A DNA stretch of 28,935 bases from an uncultured Ruminococcus sp. (GTDB lineage Bacteria > Bacillota > Clostridia > Oscillospirales > Ruminococcaceae), in the NCBI GenBank assembly GCA_900539835.1, contig UQDR01000023.1:1-28935 (forward strand), written 5' to 3'. The notes under the pieces are model-generated. The model was not told the DNA's origin. It worked only from the letters and a program-made list of their open reading frames with translations, and did not search any database. Made by a program: the position numbers and the translations under genes. Of the stretch, positions 13,995 to 21,915 are shown one piece after another (position 1 is the first letter of the stretch; every line of letters starts with the position of its first letter).

Positions 13995-16900
13995 TTACTT
14001 TTCTTCGTTGTTATAAAGCTTAGCATATCTGAGCAGATAATCATATCTGTCAGCAGCGTTCTTAACAGCCTTGTCAAACAGCTTTTCAGCTCTTTCAGGA
14101 TTCTGTCTTGCGAGTGCGTTGTAACGAACTTCACCCATAAGGAATTCCTTATAATCAGCTGTCGGAGCCTTAGAATCAAGAGTGAATGGATTCTTTCCTT
14201 CAGCCTTGAGACGTGGGTCGAATCTGTAAAGATGCCAGTAACCAGCCTGAACAGCCTTCTTCTCTTCTGTCTGAGCAATTGACATACCGCCCTTGATACC
14301 GTGGTTGATACATGGAGCGTAAGCAATAATCAGCGAAGGACCATTATATGCTTCAGCCTCTGAGATTGCTTTGATACACTGATTATAATCAGCACCCATT
14401 GCAATGTGAGCAACATAAACGTAACCGTATGACATTGCGATACCTGCAAGGTCTTTCTTCTTAACTTCCTTACCTGCTGCAGCAAACTGTGCAATAGCAC
14501 CTGTAGGAGTTGACTTAGAAGACTGTCCGCCTGTGTTTGAGTAAACCTCAGTGTCAAATACAAAGATGTTTACGTCCTCACCTGATGCGATAACGTGGTC
14601 AAGACCTGAGAATCCAATATCATAAGCCCATCCGTCGCCGCCGAAGATCCACATTGATTTCTTGCGGAGGTAATCTGCATCCTTAAGAATCTCTTCTGCT
14701 GCCTTTGTCTTTGACTTCTTCAAAGCGTCGATCAAAGCGTCAGTAGCAGGTGAGTTGGCAGCGCCGTCATTTATTGTTGAGAGATATCCCTCAATAGCTT
14801 TCTTAAGACCGGCAGCCTTAGTTGTCTTTTCAAGCTCAAGAATCTTGCCGATAGTTCTCTGTCTGATTGTGTTCTGAGCCAGGAACATACCATAACCATA
14901 TTCAGCGTTATCTTCAAACAGTGAGTTAGCCCAAGCCGGACCCTTGCCGTCCTTGTTTACTGTATATGGAGTTGAAGGTGCAGAACCGCCCCAGATTGAT
15001 GAACATCCTGTAGCATTTGCAATGTACATTCTGTCACCGAAGAGCTGTGTTACAAGCTTAGCATAAGGTGTTTCACCGCAGCCTGCGCAAGCGCCCGAGA
15101 ATTCGAGAAGCGGCTGTTTGAACTGTGAACCCTTAACAGTAGTTGATTTAAATTTCTCAAGTATTTCAGGTTTTTCAGGAAGTGTACGGCCATAGTTGAA
15201 TACTTCCTGTTCAGCAAGCTGTGTTTCCAGCGGAGCCATGTTCAAAGCCTTGTTGCCCTTCTTGCCTGGACATACATTTACGCATGAGCCGCATCCTGTA
15301 CAGTCAAGAGCTGAAAGTGTAACAACAAAGTTATATCCAGGCATTCCAACCATAGGAACAGCCTTTTCCTGAGCAAGCTTAGGAGCTTTCTTGAGTTCAG
15401 CGTCTGTCATAACAACAGGACGAATAACAGCATGAGGACATACATATGAACAGAAGTTACACTGAATACAGTTTTCAGGCTTCCAGAACGGAACGTCAAT
15501 AGCGATTCCTCTCTTTTCAAATGCGGCAGAGCCTTGTGGGAAAGTACCGTCAGCCATGCCAACAAATGTTGAAACAGGAAGCTTGTCGCCCTGCTGAGCG
15601 TTGCAAGGGATCTGAATGTTGTTTACGAAGTCCTGAAGGGTCTTGTCAGCGCACTTAACGTTGTCCATGCCCATCTTTGAATCCTTAGCAGTTTTCCACT
15701 TTTCAGGAACCTTAACTTCAACAACCTGCTGGCAGCCTGCGTCGATAGCGTCATGGTTCATCTTAACAATAGCTTCACCCTTCTTTGAATAAGAAGCAGT
15801 AGCAGCGTCTTTCATGAACTTAACAGCGTCATCAATAGGAATGATATTTGCAAGCTTGAAGAATGCAGACTGAAGGACAGTGTTGATTCTGTTGCCCAAG
15901 CCGATTTCCTTACCGATTTTTACACCGTTAATTGTATAGAATTTAATGTTGTTTTCAGCAATATATCTCTTAACCTGACCGGGGAGGTGCTTGTCAAGCT
16001 CTTTTTCGTTCCACTGACAGTTGAGGAGGAATGTTCCGCCCGGCTTAATGTCAGAAACGATATCATATTTAGTGATATATGATTCGTTATGGCAAGCAAC
16101 GAAATCAGCCTGGTTGATAAGATAAGTTGACTTAATAGGAGTTTTACCGAATCTCAAGTGAGAAACTGTTACACCGCCTGATTTCTTTGAGTCATATGCA
16201 AAGTATGCCTGAGCATACAGATCGGTATGGTCACCAATGATCTTGATTGAGTTCTTGTTAGCACCAACAGTACCGTCAGCGCCAAGGCCCCAGAACTTAC
16301 AAGCTGTTGTTCCGGCAGGAGCTGAATCAAGCTTTTCCTCAGCTTCAAGTGAGAGATTTGTAACGTCGTCGTTGATACCGATTGTGAAACGAGGCTTGTA
16401 TGTGTCTTTCCATGAAGCGTTCCAGTAAACAGCCTTGATCTGTGCAGGAGTTGTGTCCTTAGAACCAAGACCGTATCTTCCTGAAGCAACAGGAATGTCA
16501 TGGAACTGTGTGCCCTTAAGAGCAGCAACAACGTCGAGCCAGAGCGGTTCGCCCAGTGAACCAGGTTCTTTAGTTCTGTCAAGTACAGAAATCTGTTCAC
16601 AGGTTGAAGGAATAGCTTCAACAAGCTTGTCAGCACAGAAAGGTCTGTAAAGTCTAACCTTAACAAGACCGAGCTTTGTGCCTTCATTAGCGTTAAGATA
16701 ATCGATTGTTTCTTCGATTGTGTCGCAAACTGAACCCATAGCAACAATTACGTGTGTTGCATCAGGTGCACCGTAATAGTTGAACAGCTTATAATCTGTG
16801 CCGATCTTAGCGTTAACCTGATTCATGTAATCTTCAACTACACCAGGAATTGCATCATAATAAGAGTTGCAAGCTTCACGAGCCTGGAAGAAGATATCAG

Positions 16901-17564
16901 GGTTCTGAGCTGTACCTCTGAGAACAGGATGTTCAGGGTTGATAGCTCTCTTTCTGAATTCTTCGATTGCCTCATAGTCAACCATTTCAGCAACGTCAGC
17001 CTTATCCCATGTTTCAATCTTCTGAATTTCGTGTGAAGTTCTGAAACCGTCGAAGAAGTGGATAAATGGAACTCTGCCCTTGATTGTTGAAAGGTGAGCA
17101 ACAGTACCCAAGTCCATAACTTCCTGTGGGTTGGAAGAACAAAGCATTGCAAAGCCTGTCTGACGGCATGCATAAATATCTGAATGATCGCCGAAGATGT
17201 TAAGAGCATGTGAAGCTACACAACGTGCAGATACATGGATAACGCAAGGGAGAAGCTCACCTGCGATTTTATACATATTCGGAATCATAAGGAGCAAACC
17301 TTGTGAAGCGGTATAAGTTGTTGTGAGTGCACCGGCTGAAAGAGATCCGTGAACAGTACCTGAAGCGCCGGCTTCTGACTGCATTTCAGCAACCTTTACC
17401 GGAGTGCCGAAGATATTTGTCTGACCTTTAGCGGACCACTGGTCAGTCACCTCAGCCATAACGGATGAAGGTGTAATCGGATAGATAGCAGCGACTTCTG
17501 TAAATGGGTATGACGCCCATGCAGCAGCGTTGTTTCCGTCCATGGTTTTCATTTTTCTTGCCAT
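13995..17564 (-). CDS. nifJ: Pyruvate:ferredoxin (flavodoxin) oxidoreductase
   Basis: 1189 residues, the full-length single-chain enzyme. It converts pyruvate and CoA to acetyl-CoA, CO2 and reduced ferredoxin. Domain order is intact: the N-terminal pyrimidine-binding domain (YPITPSSVMAE), the middle gamma and CoA regions, two ferredoxin-type clusters (CIQCNFCSYVCP near 695 and CTGCGSCVNVCP near 755), the CAGCGETPY site of the proximal cluster near 825, and the TPP-binding block with GDGWAYDIG near 975 and VYSNTGGQSS. AAAGGA lies 11 bases before the ATG. Monocistronic with its own promoter. A Rex-like dyad in its leader suggests control by the NADH/NAD+ ratio. Central catabolic enzyme of a strict anaerobe. 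Confidence 0.97.
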   Translation of the reverse strand: MARKMKTMDGNNAAAWASYPFTEVAAIYPITPSSVMAEVTDQWSAKGQTNIFGTPVKVAEMQSEAGASGTVHGSLSAGALTTTYTASQGLLLMIPNMYKIAGELLPCVIHVSARCVASHALNIFGDHSDIYACRQTGFAMLCSSNPQEVMDLGTVAHLSTIKGRVPFIHFFDGFRTSHEIQKIETWDKADVAEMVDYEAIEEFRKRAINPEHPVLRGTAQNPDIFFQAREACNSYYDAIPGVVEDYMNQVNAKIGTDYKLFNYYGAPDATHVIVAMGSVCDTIEETIDYLNANEGTKLGLVKVRLYRPFCADKLVEAIPSTCEQISVLDRTKEPGSLGEPLWLDVVAALKGTQFHDIPVASGRYGLGSKDTTPAQIKAVYWNASWKDTYKPRFTIGINDDVTNLSLEAEEKLDSAPAGTTACKFWGLGADGTVGANKNSIKIIGDHTDLYAQAYFAYDSKKSGGVTVSHLRFGKTPIKSTYLINQADFVACHNESYITKYDIVSDIKPGGTFLLNCQWNEKELDKHLPGQVKRYIAENNIKFYTINGVKIGKEIGLGNRINTVLQSAFFKLANIIPIDDAVKFMKDAATASYSKKGEAIVKMNHDAIDAGCQQVVEVKVPEKWKTAKDSKMGMDNVKCADKTLQDFVNNIQIPCNAQQGDKLPVSTFVGMADGTFPQGSAAFEKRGIAIDVPFWKPENCIQCNFCSYVCPHAVIRPVVMTDAELKKAPKLAQEKAVPMVGMPGYNFVVTLSALDCTGCGSCVNVCPGKKGNKALNMAPLETQLAEQEVFNYGRTLPEKPEILEKFKSTTVKGSQFKQPLLEFSGACAGCGETPYAKLVTQLFGDRMYIANATGCSSIWGGSAPSTPYTVNKDGKGPAWANSLFEDNAEYGYGMFLAQNTIRQRTIGKILELEKTTKAAGLKKAIEGYLSTINDGAANSPATDALIDALKKSKTKAAEEILKDADYLRKKSMWIFGGDGWAYDIGFSGLDHVIASGEDVNIFVFDTEVYSNTGGQSSKSTPTGAIAQFAAAGKEVKKKDLAGIAMSYGYVYVAHIAMGADYNQCIKAISEAEAYNGPSLIIAYAPCINHGIKGGMSIAQTEEKKAVQAGYWHLYRFDPRLKAEGKNPFTLDSKAPTADYKEFLMGEVRYNALARQNPERAEKLFDKAVKNAADRYDYLLRYAKLYNNEEK

Positions 17565-17661
17565 TTTAAGATCATTCCTTTCTCAATATCCCGAACAAGC
17601 GGTCAATGTGAAAACTATAAAAAACTATGTTTATTTCGTTGTTCGGAGAACAGTACACGGT

Positions 17662-17679
17662 TTGTGAATTTTTTCACAA
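17662..17679. promoter_or_regulatory. Rex-like operator in the PFOR leader
   Basis: TTGTGAA-N4-TTCACAA is an 18-base perfect dyad (extended to GGTTTGTGAA/TTCACAAACC over 17659-17682). It matches the general Rex box form TTGTGAA...TTCACAA known in Gram-positive bacteria. It starts about 15-20 bases after the predicted transcription start, a position suited to repression. A plain RNA hairpin is the alternative reading. Confidence 0.6.
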
Positions 17680-17701
17680 ACCAGTCTGCTCGGATAATTA
17701 T

Positions 17702-17730
17702 ATTATAACACTCTTTAATAGCTTTGTAAA
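17702..17730 (-). promoter_or_regulatory. Promoter of PFOR
   Basis: Minus-strand TTTACA (17725-17730) and TATAAT (17702-17707) are separated by 17 bases, giving a leader of about 130 bases. The remaining stretch 17731-17937 contains only an AT-rich 17-base palindrome (17794-17810) and no credible gene. Confidence 0.7.
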
Positions 17731-17937
17731 TAGGTTTGACTAATTTTTTCATTTATTTTACACGCTTTTAAGCAATTTATTAGTATGCATAAAACTTAAT
17801 TCAATTAAGTATTAATTTGAAGTTTTATTATCAAAGCCGGTGTGGGTATGTATAGTTGTATTAGTTGTTTTAACACCGTTTTCAATTATAGGTATTATTA
17901 AACACATTAAGAGCAATAAAAAGTTTTTTAAAAATTT

Positions 17938-17971
17938 CAACCGGCAAGTGAGAATAACCTGCCGGCTGTTT
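17938..17971 (-). terminator. Terminator of tcdA
   Basis: AGCCGGCAGG and CTTGCCGGTT (minus strand) form a stem just beyond the tcdA stop, followed by an imperfect T-rich run (GAAATTTTT). Confidence 0.7.
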
Positions 17972-18685
17972 TTATACCTTAATTAAATCTTTTATAACTT
18001 CTCCTGCGATAATAAGTCCTGCAACAGACGGAACAAATGCAGTACTTCCCGGGGTTTGCCTTCTGTGGGGTTCTGCCATGCTTTCATTAATTGACGGAAC
18101 AATTGGTTTTTCCTTTGAATAAACAACCTTCAGCTTTTTTATTCCCCTGCGTTTAAGCTCATATCTCATTACTCTCGCCAAAGGACAAACAGAGGTTTTA
18201 TAAATGTCCGTAACTTCAAATGCCGTCGGGTCAAGCTTGTTTCCTGCACCCATAGAGCTGATAATGGGTACATTGTTTGCAGCCGCCTGCATTACCAGTT
18301 CAATTTTGCCTGTTACCGTGTCAATGGCGTCAATGACATAATCATATTGGGAAAAATCAAATTCACCTGATGTTTCAGGAGAATAAAATTTCCTGTATGC
18401 ATTAACAATACAGTCAGGATTAATGTCTCTGATTCTCTCTTCTGCAACATCAACCTTATATTTTCCCACTGTGCTGTGTAAAGCGTAAATCTGACGGTTA
18501 ATATTTGAAACAGAAACTTTGTCGTTATCTATTATGTCAATAGCGCCGATTCCGCTTCTGACAAGCGCTTCAACGGCATAACCGCCGACACCGCCTATTC
18601 CGAAAACTGCAATACGAGAACAAGAAAGCTTTTCTAATGCTTCTTCTCCTAAAATCAACCCGGTGCGTGAAAAACATTCAAGCAT
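17972..18685 (-). CDS. tcdA: tRNA threonylcarbamoyladenosine dehydratase
   Basis: 237 residues, typical TcdA (formerly YgdL/CsdL). This E1-like ATP-dependent enzyme cyclises t6A37 of tRNA. The nucleotide-binding loop GIGGVGGYA is near residue 30, followed by DNDKVSVSNINRQ, the adenylation-site region. YDYVIDAIDT and SSMGAGNKLDPT are the usual TcdA segments, and the C-terminus contains GSTAFVPSVAGLI. CGGAGA lies five bases before the ATG. It lies 15 bases downstream of the trans-sulfuration gene and is probably co-transcribed with it. A generic ThiF or MoeB role is unlikely given the AGNKLDPT segment. Confidence 0.92.
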   Translation of the reverse strand: MLECFSRTGLILGEEALEKLSCSRIAVFGIGGVGGYAVEALVRSGIGAIDIIDNDKVSVSNINRQIYALHSTVGKYKVDVAEERIRDINPDCIVNAYRKFYSPETSGEFDFSQYDYVIDAIDTVTGKIELVMQAAANNVPIISSMGAGNKLDPTAFEVTDIYKTSVCPLARVMRYELKRRGIKKLKVVYSKEKPIVPSINESMAEPHRRQTPGSTAFVPSVAGLIIAGEVIKDLIKV

Positions 18686-18700
18686 ATCAGTCTCCGAATA

Positions 18701-19888
18701 TTAAAGTAAACCGACTTTTTCAAAAGCCTGCTGGAAGTCAGCGATGATATCTTCAGTGTCCTCCAGTCCTACGCTGAGGCGGAAGAAACCGTTGTGGAAT
18801 TCTTCGGGATAAAGATACTGTCTTTCATCGTTTTCTCCGATAAATACAATAAGAGTACCGCCGTGACCGAGAGAAACAGCTGATGTTGCAACCTTAAGAT
18901 GGCTTACAAATTTGTTGTGAGTGTCATGATCAGCTTTTATGCCAAAGGACATCATTCCGCTGAAGCCTGACATCTGTTTTGCCGCAATGTCATGATCCTT
19001 GAAGCTTTTCAGTCCGGGATATGCAACAAAGCTTACACAAGGCAGACTTTCAAGATATTCTGCGATCTTCATAGCTGATTCATTGTGCTGTTTCATTCTG
19101 AATGGAAGAGTAACAGATCCTCTCATAATAAGCCATGCGTTAAACGGGCTGATAGTGCCGCCGAGGTTGACCATTGACTGTTCTCTTATCTTATTGATAA
19201 TTTCAGGCTTTGAAATAACCGCACCGCCCATTGAGTCGCCATGACCGTTGATGTATTTTGTAAGACTCTCGATAACTATATCAGCGCCCAATTCAATCGG
19301 TCTTTGATTGAAAGGTGTAGCAAATGTGTTGTCAACTGAAAGCATAGCTCCGTTTTCATGAGCAATGTCAGCCAAAGCTTTTATATCTGAAATTTTAAGA
19401 GTAGGATTTCCCGGTGATTCAATGTGAATAAGCTTTGTGTTGGGCTTTATTGCAGCCTTAACAGCCTCAAGATCAGAAGTATCAATAATTGTAGTTTCAA
19501 CACCGTATTTGTTGTTGAAAAGCTCGTTCAGCAAACGATAAACCGCAATGTATGTAACATCTGAAAAAATAACGTGATCTCCATGATTAAGAAGTGCAAA
19601 AAATGTTCCTGAAAGTGCAGCAACACCGCTTCCTAAAACAACGCAGTCCTCACCGCCCTCAAGTGAAGCAATTCTTTCCTGAAGATAGTTCTGATTTGCT
19701 CCGCCGTTTCTGGTGTAAATAGCACCCTCAGCCGCCGACCAGTTCATGTCCGACGGATCATAGGGAAGCGCATAGCTGTTCGCCATGGTTATCGGTCTTT
19801 CAATAGCTCCCGTTTCTTTGTCAACAGCGTTTCCTGCATGAATGGCTCTTGTCTGAAAGCCGTAATTTTCATTGTCGATTTTGCTCAT
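18701..19888 (-). CDS. PLP-dependent Cys/Met metabolism enzyme
   Basis: 395 residues, complete. It belongs to the cystathionine gamma-synthase/methionine gamma-lyase/O-acetylhomoserine sulfhydrylase superfamily. The PLP-binding Lys lies in SLTKYINGHGD (about residues 207-217); the phosphate-binding GSGVAALS and the SVDNTFATPF motif with its cofactor Asp are present. YTRNGGANQNYLQERIASLEGG is the family N-terminal block, given here as a contiguous 22-residue region at about 54-75 with key residues Tyr54 and Arg56. The exact reaction (gamma-lyase or gamma-synthase) cannot be decided from motifs. AGAGGAG is 8 bases before the ATG; first gene of a pair with tcdA. Confidence 0.88.
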   Translation of the reverse strand: MSKIDNENYGFQTRAIHAGNAVDKETGAIERPITMANSYALPYDPSDMNWSAAEGAIYTRNGGANQNYLQERIASLEGGEDCVVLGSGVAALSGTFFALLNHGDHVIFSDVTYIAVYRLLNELFNNKYGVETTIIDTSDLEAVKAAIKPNTKLIHIESPGNPTLKISDIKALADIAHENGAMLSVDNTFATPFNQRPIELGADIVIESLTKYINGHGDSMGGAVISKPEIINKIREQSMVNLGGTISPFNAWLIMRGSVTLPFRMKQHNESAMKIAEYLESLPCVSFVAYPGLKSFKDHDIAAKQMSGFSGMMSFGIKADHDTHNKFVSHLKVATSAVSLGHGGTLIVFIGENDERQYLYPEEFHNGFFRLSVGLEDTEDIIADFQQAFEKVGLL

Positions 19889-19959
19889 TATAACAACTCT
19901 CCTCTTTTGCTCCGGAATACGGATAATATTATATTGTTTGCGGAAACCGCACCTTGTTT

Positions 19960-19989
19960 ATTATATAATTTTTCTTTGTATTTTGTCAA
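19960..19989 (-). promoter_or_regulatory. Promoter of the PLP enzyme/tcdA unit
   Basis: Minus-strand TTGACA (19984-19989) and TATAAT (19960-19965) are separated by 18 bases, leaving a leader of about 65 bases. Confidence 0.7.
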
Positions 19990-20144
19990 GACAGGCCTGC
20001 ATTATTGGTTTTAAAGCAGGGAAAGATATTATTTTAATTATATTTTTGTTGGTCAAAATATATAATATGTGAATATATGAATTGTATAGTTTGCACGAAT
20101 TTGATTTAAAATGAGCGAAATTGATTGATTTTGCATAAAAAGTA

Positions 20145-20173
20145 TTGACAAGTGAAATAAAGTGTGATAATAT
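20145..20173 (+). promoter_or_regulatory. Promoter of the fructose operon
   Basis: TTGACA at 20145-20150 is perfect consensus. The -10 is less clear: TAATAT at 20168-20173 with 17-base spacing, or GATAAT at 20166-20171 with 15. Confidence 0.6.
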
Positions 20174-20184
20174 ATAACCATACC

Positions 20185-20214
20185 AATCAAATATAATCAA
20201 AATAAATCATAAAT
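20185..20214 (+). promoter_or_regulatory. Three phased 10-base repeats, candidate FruR operator
   Basis: AATCAAATAT, AATCAAAATA and AATCATAAAT follow head to tail, each starting with AATCA, so the element repeats once per helical turn. It lies just after the promoter and before fruR. The inverse motif TTGATTGATTTT lies upstream of the -35 box at about 20120-20132. DeoR-type regulators bind repeated sites; assignment to FruR is by position. Confidence 0.5.
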
Positions 20215-20233
20215 GAACAAGGAGCTGTTTATA

Positions 20234-20980
20234 ATGCTGACAGAAGAAAGATTCGGAAAAATTTTAAATCTATTGAATGAATATAAAACAGTGACGGTTT
20301 CTCACCTGACGAAAGAGCTTAATGTTTCTGAGGCAACAATAAGAAGAGATCTGAATACTCTCGCCTCAAAGGGTAAAATAATAAAAGTACACGGCGGAGC
20401 AACGGTAATCGACGACAGCTTTGATTTCAGTGAGCATCCGGTTGAAACAAAAGAAAAAATGTTTGCTGAAGAGAAAACAAAAATAGCTGAATATGCAGCT
20501 TCAACCATAAAAAAGAATGACTTTGTTTTTATTGACGCAGGTACGACGACAGAAAAAATGATAGACTTCATAACTGAAATGGGAGCAACCTATGTGACAA
20601 ACGGCTTCACTCATGCAAAAAAGCTGGCGAAAAAACAGCTTAAGGTTTATATAGTCGGCGGACAGCTTAAAGCGTCAACAGAAGCGGTCATCGGAACTGA
20701 ATGTGTGAACGCCCTGAAAAAGTTTAATTTTACAAAGTGCTTTATGGGAACAAACGGAATATCACTTTCAGCAGGGCTTACTACCCCCGATATAGACGAA
20801 GCTAACGTTAAAAGCACAGCAATAAAAAACAGCTATATGGCTTATGTTCTGGCTGACCATTCAAAATTCAATCAGGTGTCTTCTGTGACATTTTGTGAAA
20901 CCGATAAGGTATGTATTATAACTGACAGTGTTCCCGACGGCAAATATAAAGAAAAATGCGTAATAAAGGAGGTTATTTGA
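20234..20980 (+). CDS. fruR: DeoR-family regulator of the fructose operon
   Basis: About 248 residues from ATG 20234, chosen because AAGGAG lies nine bases upstream; an ATG at 20213 is in frame but precedes that ribosome site. The N-terminal DeoR HTH reads MLTEERFGKIL, VSHLTKELNVSEATIRRDLN, then KIIKVHGGA, the classic DeoR signature. The C-terminal sugar-phosphate sensor domain has DAGTTT and ADHSKF. It is first in fruR-fruK-fruA-ptsH-ptsI; fruK begins two bases after its stop. FruR proteins of this arrangement usually repress and respond to fructose-1-phosphate, the FruA product. Confidence 0.93.
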   Translation: MLTEERFGKILNLLNEYKTVTVSHLTKELNVSEATIRRDLNTLASKGKIIKVHGGATVIDDSFDFSEHPVETKEKMFAEEKTKIAEYAASTIKKNDFVFIDAGTTTEKMIDFITEMGATYVTNGFTHAKKLAKKQLKVYIVGGQLKASTEAVIGTECVNALKKFNFTKCFMGTNGISLSAGLTTPDIDEANVKSTAIKNSYMAYVLADHSKFNQVSSVTFCETDKVCIITDSVPDGKYKEKCVIKEVI

Positions 20981-20981
20981 A

Positions 20982-21896
20982 TTGATTTATACAGTAACAT
21001 TCAACCCGGCGGTTGACTATGTTATGAGACTTAAAGAGTTGAAAACAGGTTTGGTAAACCGCTCTGAAAGTGAGGAAATATATTTCGGCGGAAAGGGAAT
21101 TAACGTTTCCATTGTTCTTAATCAGCTTGGAATAAAAACAAAAGCGCTGGGCTTTTCAGCAGGCTTTACGGGAACTGCCATAGAACAGGGAGTAAGCGCT
21201 CAGGGAATAGAAACGGATTTTGTAAGATTAGAATCAGGCTGTTCAAGAATTAACGTTAAAATCAAAGCCGAAAAGGAAACAGAGCTTAACGGACAAGGTC
21301 CTGAAATAAGCAATAGTGCAATAGATCAGCTTTTTGAAAAACTCGATAAAATAGAAAACGGCGATACCCTCGTCCTTGCCGGAAGTATACCCAATACGCT
21401 TCCTGAGGATATATATGAGAAAATCCTTGAAAGATTATCCGGAAAGGGTATAAGATTTGTGGTGGACGCCACAAAGGATCTGCTTGTCAACGTTCTTAAA
21501 TATAAGCCGTTTCTTATAAAGCCCAATAACCATGAGCTTTCTGAAATCTTTAACGCAGAGATTAAAACAAACGAGGATATTGTGAAATATGCAAAATTGC
21601 TTCAGGAAAAAGGTGCAGTAAATGTGCTTGTTTCCATGGCAGGTGACGGGTCAATCCTTGTGGACGAAAACGGTGAGGTCCACATAATGGGTGTGCCCAA
21701 AGGCAAAGTGGTTAATTCCGTTGGAGCAGGTGATTCAATGGTTGCCGGTTTTATCGCAGGGTATACAGAGAAAAATGACTATCAGTATGCTCTTGAATTG
21801 GGAACTGCATCAGGAAGTGCAACAGCCTTTTCAGAGGGACTTGCACAAAAAAACGAAATTTACAGATTGCTTGAGATTTTGCAGTCTGATAAATAA
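20982..21896 (+). CDS. fruK: 1-phosphofructokinase
   Basis: 304 residues, PfkB/ribokinase family. It phosphorylates fructose-1-phosphate to fructose-1,6-bisphosphate with ATP. The start motif MIYTVTFNPAVDY and GGKGINVS are the substrate-side signature of FruK/LacC enzymes; the C-terminal VNSVGAGDSMVAGF contains the catalytic Asp and anion hole. The start codon is TTG, with AAGGAGG nine bases upstream and overlapping the end of fruR, so translation is probably coupled. FruK rather than tagatose-6-phosphate kinase is preferred from the operon. Confidence 0.94.
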   Translation: MIYTVTFNPAVDYVMRLKELKTGLVNRSESEEIYFGGKGINVSIVLNQLGIKTKALGFSAGFTGTAIEQGVSAQGIETDFVRLESGCSRINVKIKAEKETELNGQGPEISNSAIDQLFEKLDKIENGDTLVLAGSIPNTLPEDIYEKILERLSGKGIRFVVDATKDLLVNVLKYKPFLIKPNNHELSEIFNAEIKTNEDIVKYAKLLQEKGAVNVLVSMAGDGSILVDENGEVHIMGVPKGKVVNSVGAGDSMVAGFIAGYTEKNDYQYALELGTASGSATAFSEGLAQKNEIYRLLEILQSDK

Positions 21897-21915
21897 AATG
21901 AAAGGGTGAGAATTT

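Noticed and set aside
13940..17209. Additional ORFs overlapping PFOR in other frames
   Set aside because: The PFOR frame is complete with all cofactor motifs; the others are low-complexity shadows with no ribosome sites.
17822..17900. A 17-codon ORF on the plus strand in the PFOR-tcdA gap
   Set aside because: No ribosome site and no recognisable leader-peptide feature.
20120..20214. CRISPR-like array from the AATCA repeats
   Set aside because: Units are 10 bases, contiguous and without spacers.
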